From Zizania palustris (lineage: Eukaryota > Streptophyta > Magnoliopsida > Poales > Poaceae): a stretch of DNA of 64,000 nucleotides. Within the stretch, counting starts at the first letter, position 1; the number at the start of each line of letters is the position of its first letter. This document shows, in pieces, positions 34,593 to 45,155 of the stretch. A model generated the notes under the pieces. The model had not been told where the DNA came from. It saw only the letters and a list, made by a program, of their open reading frames with translations, and did no database searches. The stretch spans positions 6,696,001-6,760,000 of the forward strand of contig JAAALK010000283.1 of the NCBI GenBank assembly GCA_019279435.1, written 5' to 3'. The position numbers were made by a program, and so were the translations under genes.

Positions 34593-34946
34593 TGTGAAAC
34601 TGTTAGATGGGGAAGCGGTACCTTTGACCGGTCCACGAGCTTGTTGATATATGGTGCCAATAGCCGGCAACCGTGGTGTTTACACCAGAACCTACGCATG
34701 CGATATGAGTCTGCACCGCTTACAACTCAAAACCTACCAACAAAACGATGCAATGCATCGTTATCACATGTGAGCTGGCAGCATTATCTAATCTAACAAC
34801 TCAACCGGCAATTATGCTCCTCAATATCGCATGCATGCTTATCTAACTCAGAGAGATACAAATTCAACACGCCGACTACTCTAGCTTGACACACGCTATG
34901 CCTGACACGCTACACCTGACACATTAGTTTTATTTATTGTTTAACA
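34593..34946 (-). repeat. 3' LTR of Copia G (354 bp)
   Basis: Starts TGTGAAACTG and ends TATTGTTTAACA. It is followed by CTCCCCCTTAA, the polypurine tract read on the minus strand (34947-34957). Confidence 0.87.
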
Positions 34947-35637
34947 CTCCCCCTTAATCACAACTTCCCAAGTTGAGATTAAACTTGAAATTCTCTAATT
35001 GTCGAACTGGTAGCACTTTAGTGAATCCATCTGCGACTTGATATCCTGTTGGAACGAATTCAACTTCAAGAAGTTTCCGCTGAATTCTTTCTCGTACGAA
35101 ACGATATTCAACTTCAATGTGTTTTGTCCTGGCATGAAAAATAGGATTAGAAGATAAATACTTTGCACCTAAATTATCACACCATAACTTAGCTGTAGTA
35201 GGATTCTGTATTTGTAGTTCGGCCAACAAAGTTTGAATCCACATCATCTTGGCTATTGCATTTGCTAGAGCCTTGTATCTTGCTTCTATACTTGACCTTG
35301 AAACTGTTGCTTGTTTTCTGGCACTCTAAGATACCAAGTTATCTCCTAAGAATACAACAAAAACCCCTGTTGATCTTCTATCATCCATATTGCCAGCCCA
35401 GTCTGCATCTGAATAACCACTGACTTGCATTGATTTTGATTTACTGATTTTTAGACCAACACGAGTGTCTTGTTTAATATACCTCAATATTCTTTTCACA
35501 ACTCCCCAGTGTATCGTTGTGGGCGCATGGAGGAACTGACATACCTTGTTAACTGAAAATGCTATATTAGGTCTAGTCAAAGTCAAGTACTGTAAACCAC
35601 CAACAACACTTCTGTAATTTGACTAGTAGATAGAGGT

Positions 35638-35645
35638 GTATTGAC
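35638..35645. repeat. 8-bp target duplication of the hAT-like element, left (GTATTGAC)
   Basis: GTATTGAC at 35638-35645 recurs at 36501-36508, directly flanking the insertion. Confidence 0.88.
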
Positions 35646-36500
35646 CATAGTTATTAAGGCGTTAAGGCGAGACGAGGCGGTGGAGTACCGCCTTACCGCC
35701 TAAGCGGTAAGGCGTAAGGCGAGGCGACGCCTTACGCCCATAGAAAATACAGGATTTAGGAGAAATATTGATAGATAAGTAATAAATTCTAAATATGAAT
35801 AACAAGATAGCAATATAAAAATAGCAATATACTATCAAGTTACAATAGTTTTCACTTTATCTGCCTTATAAAATTAAGTATACATAGTTAAAATTATAAT
35901 AATACATTTAAAATTATGTTTAAGGATATATTTAGAGTTCATTTTAATTACCAATTTATAAATTTTTTGATCCAGCAGCCCACTTAAGGCCCATTAGATT
36001 GTTTTTCATCTCTAAACCCTAACTTCCCCCACACTCACTCCTCACCCTCCCAAATCTCAGGCTTTTCCCATTCTCTCTCCTACCAGCCGCAGCTTCTTTC
36101 TCTCTTCCCCTCCTCTCCCCTCTCTTCTGCACTGCACAGGGCCTCGCCGCACGCAACTCACGCCCGGCCACTCCACGCCGCATGTAGCTCGCGCCCGGCC
36201 TCTCCACGCCGCAGAGGACCTCGCTGTGCTCTCGTCCAGCTGCTCCCACCTTTCGCGCCGCACAGGACCTCACCGTGCCAGATCTACACCATGCCCGGCC
36301 TCGCTGCGCGTTGCTCTGTGCCACTCTGAGGCTCTCCACGCCAGATCTGACCTCTCCGCGCCGGATCTACGCTGCGCCCGGCCCTCTGTACACCAGGTGA
36401 GCACCCTGGGAGTAAGGCGTCGGGACGCCTTACCCCCGTCGACCGCCTTGTCGCTAAAGCGACGCCTAAGCGACGCTTTAGCGACGCCTTGATAAGTATG
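35646..36500. mobile_element. Non-autonomous hAT-like element (855 bp) inside Copia G
   Basis: Flanked by the 8-bp duplication GTATTGAC. The terminal inverted repeats are CATAGTTATTAAGGCG (left) and CATACTTATCAAGGCG (right, reverse complement), 13 of 16 identical. Sub-terminal regions are dense in AAGGCG/CGCCTT palindromes. An 8-bp duplication with short inverted ends fits the hAT superfamily. The interior is A+T-rich on the left. On the right (36010-36400) it is C-rich with CTAAACCCTAAC, resembling the 5' leader of a plant gene. That part may be a captured promoter and leader or the remnant of a parent element. No transposase is visible. Confidence 0.8.
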
Positions 36501-36508
36501 GTATTGAC
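36501..36508. repeat. 8-bp target duplication of the hAT-like element, right (GTATTGAC)
   Basis: Second copy of the duplication. Removing the element and one copy rejoins the reverse transcriptase of Copia G. Confidence 0.88.
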
Positions 36509-37406
36509 AGCTTTGCAATTAGACATACTGAGTTTCTTCAATAAGTCATTCGCATATTTGCCTTGTGACAACAGAATACCATCTGGGTTTTCCTTTACTT
36601 CAATTCCAAGAAAATAATGTAGGTCTTCTAGATCCTTGAGAGAAAAGTCTTTCTGCAGATCTTTTAAAAGAGCTTGCAACAATTATATCATCAACATAAA
36701 TGAGAAGAAACACAATAACTCCATTTTTGCTATAGAAGAATAAAGAGGTGTCTGTTTTTCAGCTTTTGAAGCCTAGGTCACATTGTTTCTTGCTTAACCT
36801 AGAGTACCATGTCCTAGGAGCTTGTTTTTAACCCATACAGAGCCTTGTCAAATTTTCAAATGTAGTTAGGATGATTGCTATCTTCAAAACCAGGTGGTTG
36901 TTGCATATATACCTCTTCTTCTAAGAAACCATGTAAGAAAGCGTTCTAAACATCTAGTTGCCGTAAAGTCCAACATCTAGATATGGAAATAGAAAGAATA
37001 ATTCTAATTGTTGCAGCTTTAACAACAGGACTGAAAGTGTCTTCATAATCTATACCATATCTTTGTTTAAACCTTTTGCAAGCCTTATATCTATCAAGAC
37101 TGCCATCTTGTTTTCTTTTAATTTTGTATACCCATTTGCAACCTATAACATTCTTATCATTCTAAGGGGGAACTAAATGCCATGTTTTATTTTTCATTAG
37201 TGCTAAGCATTCAACATCCATAGCATCTTTCCATTCTTTATCATGTAAAGCACCTGCTAGATCACTAGGTTCACCCGTGGAAGTGAGAAAGCCATATTTA
37301 ATAGTTCCATCAGTGTACCTTTTCTCTTTTTTGATCCCTCTTTGAAGACGGGTAATTGGACGCTGAATCTGTTGAACTTCTTGTTGTAAATCTCCCCCTT
37401 TAGCGT

Positions 37407-38205
37407 CTAGAGTTGCAGACTGAGCGGCCTCAGTTGGTTTTTCTTCTCCGTCGCTCGTTGGGGGTCGACAAAGCTTTCTGTTCTATTGATCATTGGTGCA
37501 TCGACAAAGCTGTCGATCATCCTATCTCCGACAGAGACATGGCCATCACTTCCAAGATCAGTTTCGCATGTGACTTCTTGTTGATATGCATGGATTTCAC
37601 TAGTAATTTCTGCAATATTGTTAGTCACAAGTTCATACGGTTGTATACCCCTAGGATAGGATAAAGATGAATCAAGGCATTTTTGTTTTTCCAAGTCAAC
37701 ACAGTGGGATTTTTCGGATAGACTTCCTGAGAAAGGAAATATATTTTCATCGAATACAACATCCCTTGAGATGTACACACGTCCTGTGGACTTATCTAGG
37801 CACTTGAATCCTTTGTGGGGGAGACTATAACCCAAGAAGACACATTGTTTTGATCGAAACTGCAGCTTATGGGAATTATATGGGCGAAGATTCGACCAGC
37901 GCGCAACCAAAAATTCTGAGATTAGTATAATCCGGGGTTTGATTGAACAAACTCTCGAGGGGTGTTTTGTACTGAAGAATTTTTGATGGTATCCTATTGA
38001 TCAAGTAGACAACCGAGATAAAAGCTTCATCCCATAATCTTATTGGCATGGATGCCTAAGTGAGAAGAGAAAGACCAACTTCAACTATATGATGGTGTTT
38101 TCACTCAGCTGACCCATTCTGTTGATGTGTATAAGGACAGGATATGCAATGGGTAATTCCAATATTCTAGTAGGTGTGAAGTTTTTGATACTCACCCCAA
38201 TCAGT
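37407..38205 (-). pseudogene. Integrase core and C-terminal linker of Copia G
   Basis: From right to left, broken segments correspond to the copia integrase core and then (37910-37407) to the part after it, with KQCVFLGYSLPHKGFKCLD and RDVVFDENIFPF. Stops interrupt the core. An acidic linker leads towards the reverse transcriptase. Confidence 0.75.
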
Positions 38206-38210
38206 TTGGA

Positions 38211-38273
38211 CAGTTATAATCTTTCGATTAAACACACATTTAAATAGTTATAATCTTTCGATTAAACACTGAG
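38211..38273. repeat. Short tandem duplication at a deletion junction in Copia G
   Basis: AGTTATAATCTTTCGATTAA occurs twice, about 34 bp apart. It lies between the integrase and gag remnants, where knuckle and protease sequence is missing. Confidence 0.6.
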
Positions 38274-38721
38274 GTCACCTTTTTTCATCGTGGCTAGAGC
38301 AATTCTAGTATTAATTGATCTAGCTTTTATTACTGAAAAGAACATACCATCAACAATTTTTCATGCATCTGCCGTTGTTCTACTGGCCGCAACTTGTACC
38401 AGGACGTCTTTACTCATGGAGGAGAGGATGTAGTCCAAGACTTGCTAATCTAGTGCCACCCACTCTTCAAATTCTGAGTTCAGGGTCTTCACTTGCTTGC
38501 CATCTTTCTCGGTGGAGACGTACTGAATGGGTACCCCTGTGACATCGGTGAGGAAGCCTTCAAGTTTTGCCCCTCTGACAACCGCTAGGATCTGTGCCTT
38601 CTAGATCGCTTGGTTTCCCTTGTTGAGTTTCTTCGAGATCACCATGCCAACAAACAGATTGCTGGCCGGTGTAATCTTGAGAGAGCTAGCCATGGCTGGA
38701 CCTCAAGGTGTGATCTCGGCT
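38274..38721 (-). pseudogene. gag N-terminal part of Copia G
   Basis: Starts just inside the primer site. Minus-strand readable pieces include MASSLKITPASNLFVG and a following UBN2-like gag stretch with GVPIQYVS and VAASRTTADA. It has stops and ends at the deletion junction. Confidence 0.65.
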
Positions 38722-38734
38722 GGCTCTGATACCA
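38722..38734 (-). other. Primer binding site of Copia G (initiator Met type)
   Basis: On the minus strand TGGTATCAGAGCC directly follows the LTR end CACA, an exact match to the common plant copia primer site. Confidence 0.92.
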
Positions 38735-39072
38735 TGTGAAATTGTTAGATGGAGAAGCAGTACCTTTGTCTGGTCTGTGAGTTTATTGATATATGGTGCC
38801 AATAGCCGGCAACCGTAGCGTTTACACTAGAACCTACGCATGTGATATGAGTCTGCACCGCTTACAACTCGGAACCTACTAACAGAACGATGCAATGCAT
38901 CGTTATCACATGTGAGCTAGCAGCATTATCTAATCTAACAACTCAACCGGCAATTGTGCTCCTCAATATCGCATGCATGCTTACCTAACTCAGAGAGATA
39001 CAGACTCAACATGCCAGCTACTCTAGCCTGACACGCTACACCTGACACATTAGCTTTATTTATTGTTTAGCA
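38735..39072 (-). repeat. 5' LTR of Copia G (338 bp)
   Basis: Starts TGTGAAATTG and ends TATTGTTTAGCA. Collinear with the left LTR, with about two dozen substitutions and lacking a 16-bp segment present there. Confidence 0.87.
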
Positions 39073-39353
39073 ACTTTACTCTTACTCGTTCAGTGCTCCT
39101 GAGTACTGACTCCCTAATCATTTAATGTGGTTTCGGCATTATTTTAATTAATTTCCGATGTCGGAGACGTTTGTCACACCAACTAATGGTGTGTCATCGT
39201 CGAGGCTACCGGTTGGCGTAGGCAGCAAGCATGCTTGAATGCGGCGTGAAAAACTGGATGTTGTGTAATAGAAGCATCCTGTGAAATGATGTATTGCTAA
39301 GTAGAATACGTAAAGTAGTTGGAGTAAGGCGTATTCAGCTAGAGGAGAAACAG
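39073..39353. other. Intergenic sequence and upstream promoter region of the F-box gene
   Basis: No gene or repeat recognised. The only feature seen is the approach to the TATA box at 39354. Confidence 0.5.
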
Positions 39354-39360
39354 TATATAA
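39354..39360 (+). promoter_or_regulatory. Probable TATA box of the F-box gene
   Basis: TATATAA in the context AACAGTATATAAGTGTCGG. It lies about 630 bp before the main coding exon, so a leader exon and an intron would lie between. Confidence 0.5.
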
Positions 39361-39384
39361 GTGTCGGATGGGAAACAGAGAAGT

Positions 39385-39982
39385 GCTGCGCAAGAAAGAA
39401 ACAAAATTCTGCCATTTCGTTGTTCCCCTTTGTTTTTACTTCTTCTCTGGCGATTCCTTGTCGATCCTCCCGGCGATTGCCATCACCGGAGTAGGGACAT
39501 AACAACGTTTATGGTACCTGAAAGTCTTATATGTTTTTTCTGAAGGATCTAAAACGGTGTGATACTAAGGAGGCATTCAGTATCATGCAGTATCATGTAT
39601 TGAGAAAGAAGCAACATCTTCTAGTTGTAATTTAATTCTTGAGGCATGATTTGAACCCAGGATGATGTGCAGCGCAGGCAGCTACCCTACCACTGCACTT
39701 CACGCCATTCTCAGAGCCTTGTGGTAACACTGATGGATAACAATGGTCATTTGAAATGGGGAATTGATCATTTGAATAATTGAAATAATCAAATGTGTGC
39801 ATAAAACCTTTTCCAGATAAAGCCTTAGTTATACTGTAATTGTTACCGATTTGTGTTGCTTCATTGAACCCACATAGTTTGATGACTTGATCAATATCAC
39901 TACATTTAAACCTTTACTAATAATGTTATATTTTGAGTTCTTTCCTCTGATCCAGTAATCCTGAATCTTCTTTGTTTGACAG
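39385..39982 (+). other. Probable leader exon and first intron of the F-box gene
   Basis: The stretch after the TATA box up to about 39512 is pyrimidine-rich and leader-like. The next ATG is at 39510, immediately followed by GT. The coding exon is preceded by TCTTTGTTTGACAG (ending 39982), a good acceptor. A direct join of the 39510 ATG to this acceptor is not in frame with the F-box, so the true start codon and donor are not resolved. Confidence 0.4.
39605..39720 (-). mobile_element. tRNA-like SINE head (possible), in the intron
   Basis: On the minus strand an A-box-like GTGGTAGGGTAGC (reverse complement of about 39681-39694) is followed about 30 bases later by a B-box-like GGGTTCAAATC (reverse complement of 39648-39658). 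This is the layout of a tRNA-derived RNA polymerase III promoter. Ends and target duplications were not found. Confidence 0.35.
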
Positions 39983-41231
39983 GGAAGTTGCCATTGGAGA
40001 AAGGCCTTTTAAGAAAACCTGCCACAAATCAAGGTCTACATCCTCTTCTTTGTCTGGACCCCATGTTTGGCCAGACCTCCTGGACTGCCTTCTTCACCAA
40101 ATCATTTCTATCTTTAGCTCGTTCCAGGATTTGCTTGCTTTTAGTGGAACCTGCCGCTCTTGGTATGCTGCACTCTCTTCTTTCCCATCAGCATATACTT
40201 TCACCTTCCCACCTCTCCACCTCAAACCAGATATTCCTAATACTCGTTCCTCTTACAACAATTTAAAGTACAACCTTTTATCTGATTGCAAATGGAAGCT
40301 TGGTGATCCTTCCAAGAGAAACTTATCTCTTCACTGTTCAGCTCCGCGAAATACTCCAAATTGCATGCGCTACGTGGGCTGCTCATATGGGTATCTTATC
40401 TTCTCCTATCATGAGAACTGCCTCCTTGTCAATGTGTACAATGGAAGTAAGGTGGAGCTTCCCAAACTCCAATCCGCAAGAAACAAACAAATTTACTATG
40501 GCATCCTTACAGCTCCGCTTAATTCACCCAACTCCCATCTCTTACTCTGTTCAGGATCATCCATACTCTATTGGCATGTTGGAACAAACTCTTGGTCAGA
40601 ACACCCTTTTGGTGGTGAGCGCATTCTTCAGATTGTGCTCTTGAAAGGTGAGATGTTTGTGATGGACTTTCTTCACAGGCTCTATACCATACATTTCACA
40701 CCTCAGCTCAGCATGCAGGAAGTACCGGTTTTGTGGGGAAAAGAAATGGTTCTAGGCCTACATTTCAAGCCATGGCTAGTGGTCTGTGGCGACATGCTTC
40801 TCATGCTTGACCTCTCGGTAGGCATCGACCAATTGCATGGCTACTCTGGCACCTTTCAAGTGTTTCGCCTTGACTTTTCTGTCAGGACAGCTATGTGGGT
40901 TAAGATGCAAAAGTTGGAAAATCAGGCTCTCTTTGTTAGCCTTGATAGGAGGAACCCTACATTTTCTTGCACGAACCCTGAAAGATGGGGAGGAAAGAGT
41001 AATTGCATTTATGTTGCGAATCCAGCTGAAGATTCAGATGAACCTTGGACCGCAGTTGAGCTTGGTAATCCAGTGCCTACTACAACACACTGTGTTTCGC
41101 ACCGTCAAATACCGAGTGTGACGGAACCCAATGGCCATTGCAGTCAACTTGAGAGCCTTTGGGTTCTCCCCAGTTTAATTTATGGTGTTGACAAGATCGT
41201 CTTTGGCTTTTCGCGCTGTGTCGTGCTTTAG
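39983..41231 (+). CDS. F-box protein with DUF295-type C-terminal domain, main coding exon (5' end unresolved)
   Basis: Open frame of about 415 codons ending at TAG 41229-41231, with no in-frame ATG before the F-box; the exon opens after an AG acceptor at 39982, so the start codon should be in an upstream exon. An F-box lies at about residues 30-68 of the exon (VWPDLLDCLLHQIISIF and GTCRSWYAA). The rest follows the DUF295 pattern of plant F-box proteins, including CMRYVGCSYGYLIF, LLCSGSSILYWHVGTNSWSE and near the end NPERWGGKSNCIYVANPAE. F-box proteins bind SKP1 and bring substrates to SCF ubiquitin ligases; DUF295 members are a large, fast-evolving plant group, mostly of unknown substrate. 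The exon has no stops or frameshifts, so the gene may be active. It is the only non-transposon gene I can support here. Confidence 0.85.
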
Positions 41232-42471
41232 CCATGTTTCTTGTGTCATTTACTAGGTTCCGTACCTGGTTTAAATGGTTTTTTTAAACGGACGTTGAAC
41301 TTGTAAAGTCATGGTGCTGATATGCCTAGTTCTTGCTTGTACTGTAGCATCCTTCGCATGTGTTCTGTGACCTTGTGAAATACAGGCTTAATACTAGTTA
41401 AAAAGATCCTGCTTCTTTCTTGATCATGTCATTTTCTTTTGATATACAGTGGTGGTTCGTGTCAGAAAATGCTCCTAATGTTGCAGCCAACATCAGCCTG
41501 CAGAGTGCGTTCTACTGAAACGCTTCAGGAGGACACTGTTCCTGAAGCATCGGCATGCTCAACTGGTCCCCTAGCATCTTCTTGCTGTCAGACTGTTTTC
41601 TTCTTAATTGTGTTGTCAAACCTTTTAGTTGGCTTTCAACATAAGACGGGGATGTTCTTGGTAGCAGAATGAGATGTAACCGAGACAGTTTAAATGGACA
41701 AGTATATGAGATGTTTTTCGCGGGGGATAAACGGAGTATATCTTGGTCTTCCGACGAAGGCAGGAAACCTGCATTTTCATTGATGAAGGGAAGAATGTCA
41801 GAGTCGAAACATTTGCAAGTCAGAATGAATCATTCTTTTCTGTTCCTCTTCTGACAAAGAAGAACTACATCTCTAAATCAAATCCAACTCTGCTTCATGC
41901 ACACGCAGTCTTTGGTTCGTCTTGAGCGTCATGCTCCTCTTTGAATTCTCTCTTCTGCTCCGAGCTGCAGTCACGACAGCGGAATCAGCGATCGAACAAC
42001 CTCAGCAACAAAAGCTAGTGCTCTCCTCTGCTCTGCAGCCTGATTATTCAGAACCATATATTGCTTCGTCAACATTCAGCTTTGTCCTTTTTACATTGGC
42101 TAGTAAATATGTCTGGTTATGTACTCCACTTCTATATTGATTTGCATCTTCTACCATCACAAATCTCTACTGTCCTGTTTTGTGACTCATCTTGTGCAAT
42201 TTGGCTAGATGCTGCTTGAGCTATTTTCCTGTTGTACCATTTGGGCAATTTGGTCACATAGGCTGGGTGTAAGCTTCAATCCCTACAGGAAAGAACCAAT
42301 ATGTTGGTCATGTTCGGGTGGCCCAAAAGATTCAAGTTTGTAGCATTTGTAATCATCAGGCCTCGTCAAGTAGCAGACAACTAATTCTCTTGTCTCCTTT
42401 CACTTTCATCATTTTTATTTGGGTTTACCTTAGGGAGGTAATAGTTAGAGCTAATTCGGACAGTTAATTAA
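41232..42471 (+). other. 3' flank of the F-box gene, no gene supported
   Basis: Probably 3' untranslated sequence followed by intergenic DNA. Several short frames (41439-41672, 41669-41925) have no recognisable motif. Spliced 3' exons cannot be excluded. Confidence 0.4.
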
Positions 42472-42540
42472 GGCCCTGTTTGGAACCTCTAGAATTAATT
42501 GTTAGCTGCTAAAATTAGCTATAGAGGTTCCAAACAGGGC
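42472..42540. repeat. 69-bp perfect-ended hairpin at the left tip of the Harbinger-type element
   Basis: CCTGTTTGGAACCTCTA is followed within 69 bp by its reverse complement TAGAGGTTCCAAACAGG. The left tip alone thus has both terminal repeats head to head. Confidence 0.75.
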
Positions 42541-43112
42541 AGCTAATACCTCAGCTAATTATTAGCCAACCCCCCAGATAACAATAATCCCATTAGCTGG
42601 TCCAATCCAGCTAATCCCAGCTAATTGTTGGCTATTGTCCATTCTACCTCTGCCCTCTCTCCTTCCTCCATCTCCTCCACGTTACAGAAAGCACTTCTCT
42701 CATTCGATCCATCACATGCCGCACTCCCGTCTATCCCAGTCGCGTCGCCGCCCTCCACAACCGGCCAACGCACGGCCGTCCACCACCGAATCGCATTGTC
42801 GCCCTGCTTCAAATCACGTCGCCGCCGCCTGCTTCAAATCGCGCCGCCGCCCAGCTTCAACTCGCAGCACCTGGCAATGGATTTCTTCAGGGATGAGGAG
42901 GAGTACAACACGAATGTACTGGCTATCATTCAAAAAAATCATGAACTTGTTCCAAGGACACTATGGTCAATTAGCTCTAGCAACCAAAGAATTAGCTAGG
43001 GGTTCCAAACAGCCTCCAGCTATTAATTAGCTAGCTAATAATTAGTTGGCCCAATCCAGCTAATAGATTATTAGCTAGCTAACAATTAGCTCTAGAGGTT
43101 CCAAACAGAGCC
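42472..43112. mobile_element. PIF/Harbinger-type non-autonomous element (641 bp)
   Basis: Ends GGCCCTGTTTGGAACCTCTA (left) and, as reverse complement on the right, GGCTCTGTTTGGAACCTCTA. Similarity continues for about 40 bp. Flanked by TAA on both sides (42469-42471 and 43113-43115), fitting the 3-bp TWA duplication of Harbinger/Tourist elements. The interior (42620-42990) is C-rich, then holds ATG-led text reading MDFFRDEEEYNTN, which may be the first residues of a lost reading frame. No transposase remains. Confidence 0.75.
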
Positions 43113-43115
43113 TAA

Positions 43116-44267
43116 GTTTATTTAAAAAATTAATTAAAAATAAAAATGGAGTAACCGGCTACAACCAGTCAATCCTATCTCACCATAGAAACAAACGAAA
43201 TACATTATGTTTTGCATGCATTAATTACATCATGAAATAAAGGGATTTCCAATTGTGCTGAAGGTCTGATGCGTTGCATGCTTCATATTTATAAATTTTA
43301 CATGTATGATTTATCAAGTAAATTAATTAATTAAATTTCAACATTCAAAATTCATCAATTGGAGTCTCCTTATTTCTAAAACTGACTCTAACTGTAATTG
43401 GAGTCTTAAGAAAATATGACTCCTAACTCTAAACCTAAAACAACTCCTAATCTGCTATAGTACCTGATGATGCTACTCACGTAAACAGTGCAGCATGATA
43501 CTGTTCACAAGTTGACTCGGTTAGGCCTAAAACCCTAGCCTATGACAATTTACCATTCATGTCGATTAAATCTCTCTCTGAAAAAAAAGTTTCTTGCAGG
43601 ACATGTGTAGTTTCCTAGACCATACGCCTAGTTCATCCGCAAGATTTTCAAAGGCATACTTTAAAAAAAGATCATCTCCAATTATACTTCCAAAGCAAAT
43701 TTAGGAATCTATAAGTCTTATCTTCTTTTAAATGTAGATGTGATCACTTTGATCCTTTTTTTGGTCAAAAACGCTTTGATGCTCTGCTAGTTGCCAATAT
43801 GGAAAACCAAACACCATGCGTAGCCAGCTAGTTGCTGTTTAACAATGACTGGAATAAAGTTCATCAACTTCACCTTTCGTCCTTTTTATTTACCTTTACT
43901 TCCTCTGCCCTGCGAGGCCTCAACATCTTGATGGCGTTGGATTGCATCAAGGGAGAAAAAAAAATATATGCATGGACGAAAGCATCCACAGCCATGAACA
44001 CATCTTGACTTTGGACTTTGGACTTTGCAGCTGTGGCCATGTTTCACTATGGGTGCCAAGAAATCAACAGTGACTCGGGGGTTGCATTGCACACCCTGAT
44101 AGCCCAATGTGACCAGAAGATCAGCCCCAATATCGGATAAGTTTCAAACCTTGGTGAAAAAGATTTATGTACGCTTGTCCAAATTCAAGTCTATTCTACT
44201 TCTAGATTTTTCGTCATATTTGACTTGGACAGAAACTGATAGCGTCATGTTTATGTCTAGGGTCAAG
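43116..44267. other. Intergenic sequence without a recognised feature
   Basis: A+T-rich. Short frames lack recognisable motifs. No element boundary was found before the LTR at 44268. Confidence 0.5.
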
Positions 44268-44403
44268 TGTCAGAGTTCGCCGGAATACACTAGCCTTCAG
44301 CAACGTTGGCAAAACACTACAGAAGAACAACATACCCACTGCAGGAACAAACACAGTTTTTTGGGCTGCGGAGAAGAAACAGCAACATCTTTGATTCACA
44401 CTA

Positions 44404-44450
<47 letters not shown>

Positions 44451-44622
44451 CAGACCCATAATTGAAAACTACTAGAGTCTACGACGTGCATGTCACTGAT
44501 CATGCACCCATTACCTGTTAATGGCAACTAAAGACTGATTCAAAACACATTTGCAAGAAGGGAAATACAGACAATGACACCAAAACACTAACTGACCATG
44601 GCGCACAAGGTTTACTCTCACA
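44268..44622 (-). repeat. Probable 3' LTR of Copia H (about 355 bp)
   Basis: Plus strand begins TGTCAGAGTTCGCC and ends TACTCTCACA, giving TG..CA ends. On the minus strand it follows the purine-rich GGAGGAGAT. The outer end is inferred from the TG and typical length. It contains the AT repeat at 44407. Confidence 0.6.
44407..44448. repeat. Microsatellite (AT)21
   Basis: 42 bp of perfect AT repeat inside the LTR of Copia H. Confidence 0.98.
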
Positions 44623-44626
44623 ATCT

Positions 44627-44631
44627 CCTCC
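44627..44631. repeat. Target duplication of element E, left copy (CCTCC)
   Basis: CCTCC directly precedes the 5' LTR. The same bases follow the 3' LTR at 55860-55864. Confidence 0.93.
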
Positions 44632-45092
44632 TGTTGGGGGAAAATACTTCATCCTCAGGGTCACTGCTGTAACAAGACAAAGGCAGGTGATTTAGCCGAA
44701 AGTTTCCAGCATCTAACTCCGGCTTAGTACTAGGACAAGTTCGAAAGATGGAGGCGAACTCTAGTTCAGAGTATATCTTCGAACACCGACTTCAGAGAGC
44801 TCCCTTGCCAGCTAAGATGGAAGGCTTATCTTCTTTCTTAAGGGTACCGAATAGTTTCCACTATGTCGGTTGTAACAGAGGGGTAAAAAGGTCTTTTCCT
44901 TAAGGTCTTGGCCTATAAATACCCCTCCTTTTACCATGTAATGAGGATCGAATACTGAGTTATTCAATACACATCTTTGAACTGTTTGAGCTATTATCCA
45001 TTTCGGAGGCTTGAAATAGTTTTCTTCGCAAACACTTCATTTGTTAGTTTCTAATTCTTAGAAACATGTTAGCGTAATCTTTTACGCCAAAA
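44632..45092 (+). repeat. 5' LTR of element E (461 bp)
   Basis: Starts TGTTGGGGGA and ends ACGCCAAAA, where the 3' LTR has ACGCCAACA. It lacks 33 bp found in the 3' LTR after CTTCTTTCTTAA; the missing piece is bounded by TTAA repeats, as expected of slippage or microhomology deletion. TATAAATA lies at 44914-44921. Confidence 0.92.
44914..44921 (+). promoter_or_regulatory. TATA box in the E 5' LTR
   Basis: TATAAATA in the context TGGCCTATAAATACCCC. The 3' LTR has the same at 55681-55688. Transcription would start about 30 bases later and give the sense gag-pol RNA. Confidence 0.75.
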
Positions 45093-45094
45093 GT

Positions 45095-45112
45095 TGGCGC
45101 CGTCCGTGGGGA
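45095..45112 (+). other. Primer binding site of element E
   Basis: TGGCGCCGTCCGTGGGGA begins two bases after the LTR. It is complementary to a tRNA acceptor end GGCGCCA, plausibly aspartate tRNA, though the tRNA was not tested. The same form is common in Tat elements. Confidence 0.75.
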
Positions 45113-45155
45113 ACTTAGTCCAAAAAAACTTCGTTCTCTACCAAGTTCTCAAACC

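Larger units (their letters stand above)
34947..37150 (-). pseudogene. Reverse transcriptase and RNase H of Copia G, broken and split by a hAT-like insertion
   Basis: RNase H (35247-34954) shows LWCDNLGAKYLSSNP, ARTKHIEVEYRFVRERI and VADGFTK. The preceding segment (35586-35326) has the conserved ILRYIKQD and YSDADWAGN motifs. Right of the insertion (36680-36509) lies LEDLHYFLGIEVKE and LSQGKYANDLL. Towards 37150 are weakly readable stretches matching the start of reverse transcriptase. Stops and shifts occur throughout. Confidence 0.82.
34593..39072 (-). mobile_element. Copia element G, minus strand, old and partly deleted
   Basis: A 354-bp left LTR and a 338-bp right LTR flank a minus-strand copia interior. 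The primer site (38722-38734) is of initiator Met type. From right to left come a gag start, an integrase piece, reverse transcriptase and RNase H. The LTRs differ at roughly 7 percent of positions by eye and the left copy has a 16-bp duplication, so the element is older than T and E. No clean target duplication is seen (AGATT against ACTTT). The zinc knuckle and protease part is missing between about 38190 and 38280. A hAT-like element inserted in the reverse transcriptase. Confidence 0.85.

Noticed and set aside
39605..39720. Functional tRNA gene on the minus strand
   Set aside because: A- and B-box-like motifs are present, but no cloverleaf with acceptor pairing could be drawn. Kept only as a low-confidence SINE-like feature.
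42625..42999. Reading frame inside the Harbinger-type element as a host gene
   Set aside because: It lies wholly within the terminal repeats of the element and shows no known domain. At most it is a remnant of the parent element's first exon.
44109..44465. Frame ending in a Tyr-Ile repeat
   Set aside because: Generated by translation of the AT microsatellite in the Copia H LTR.
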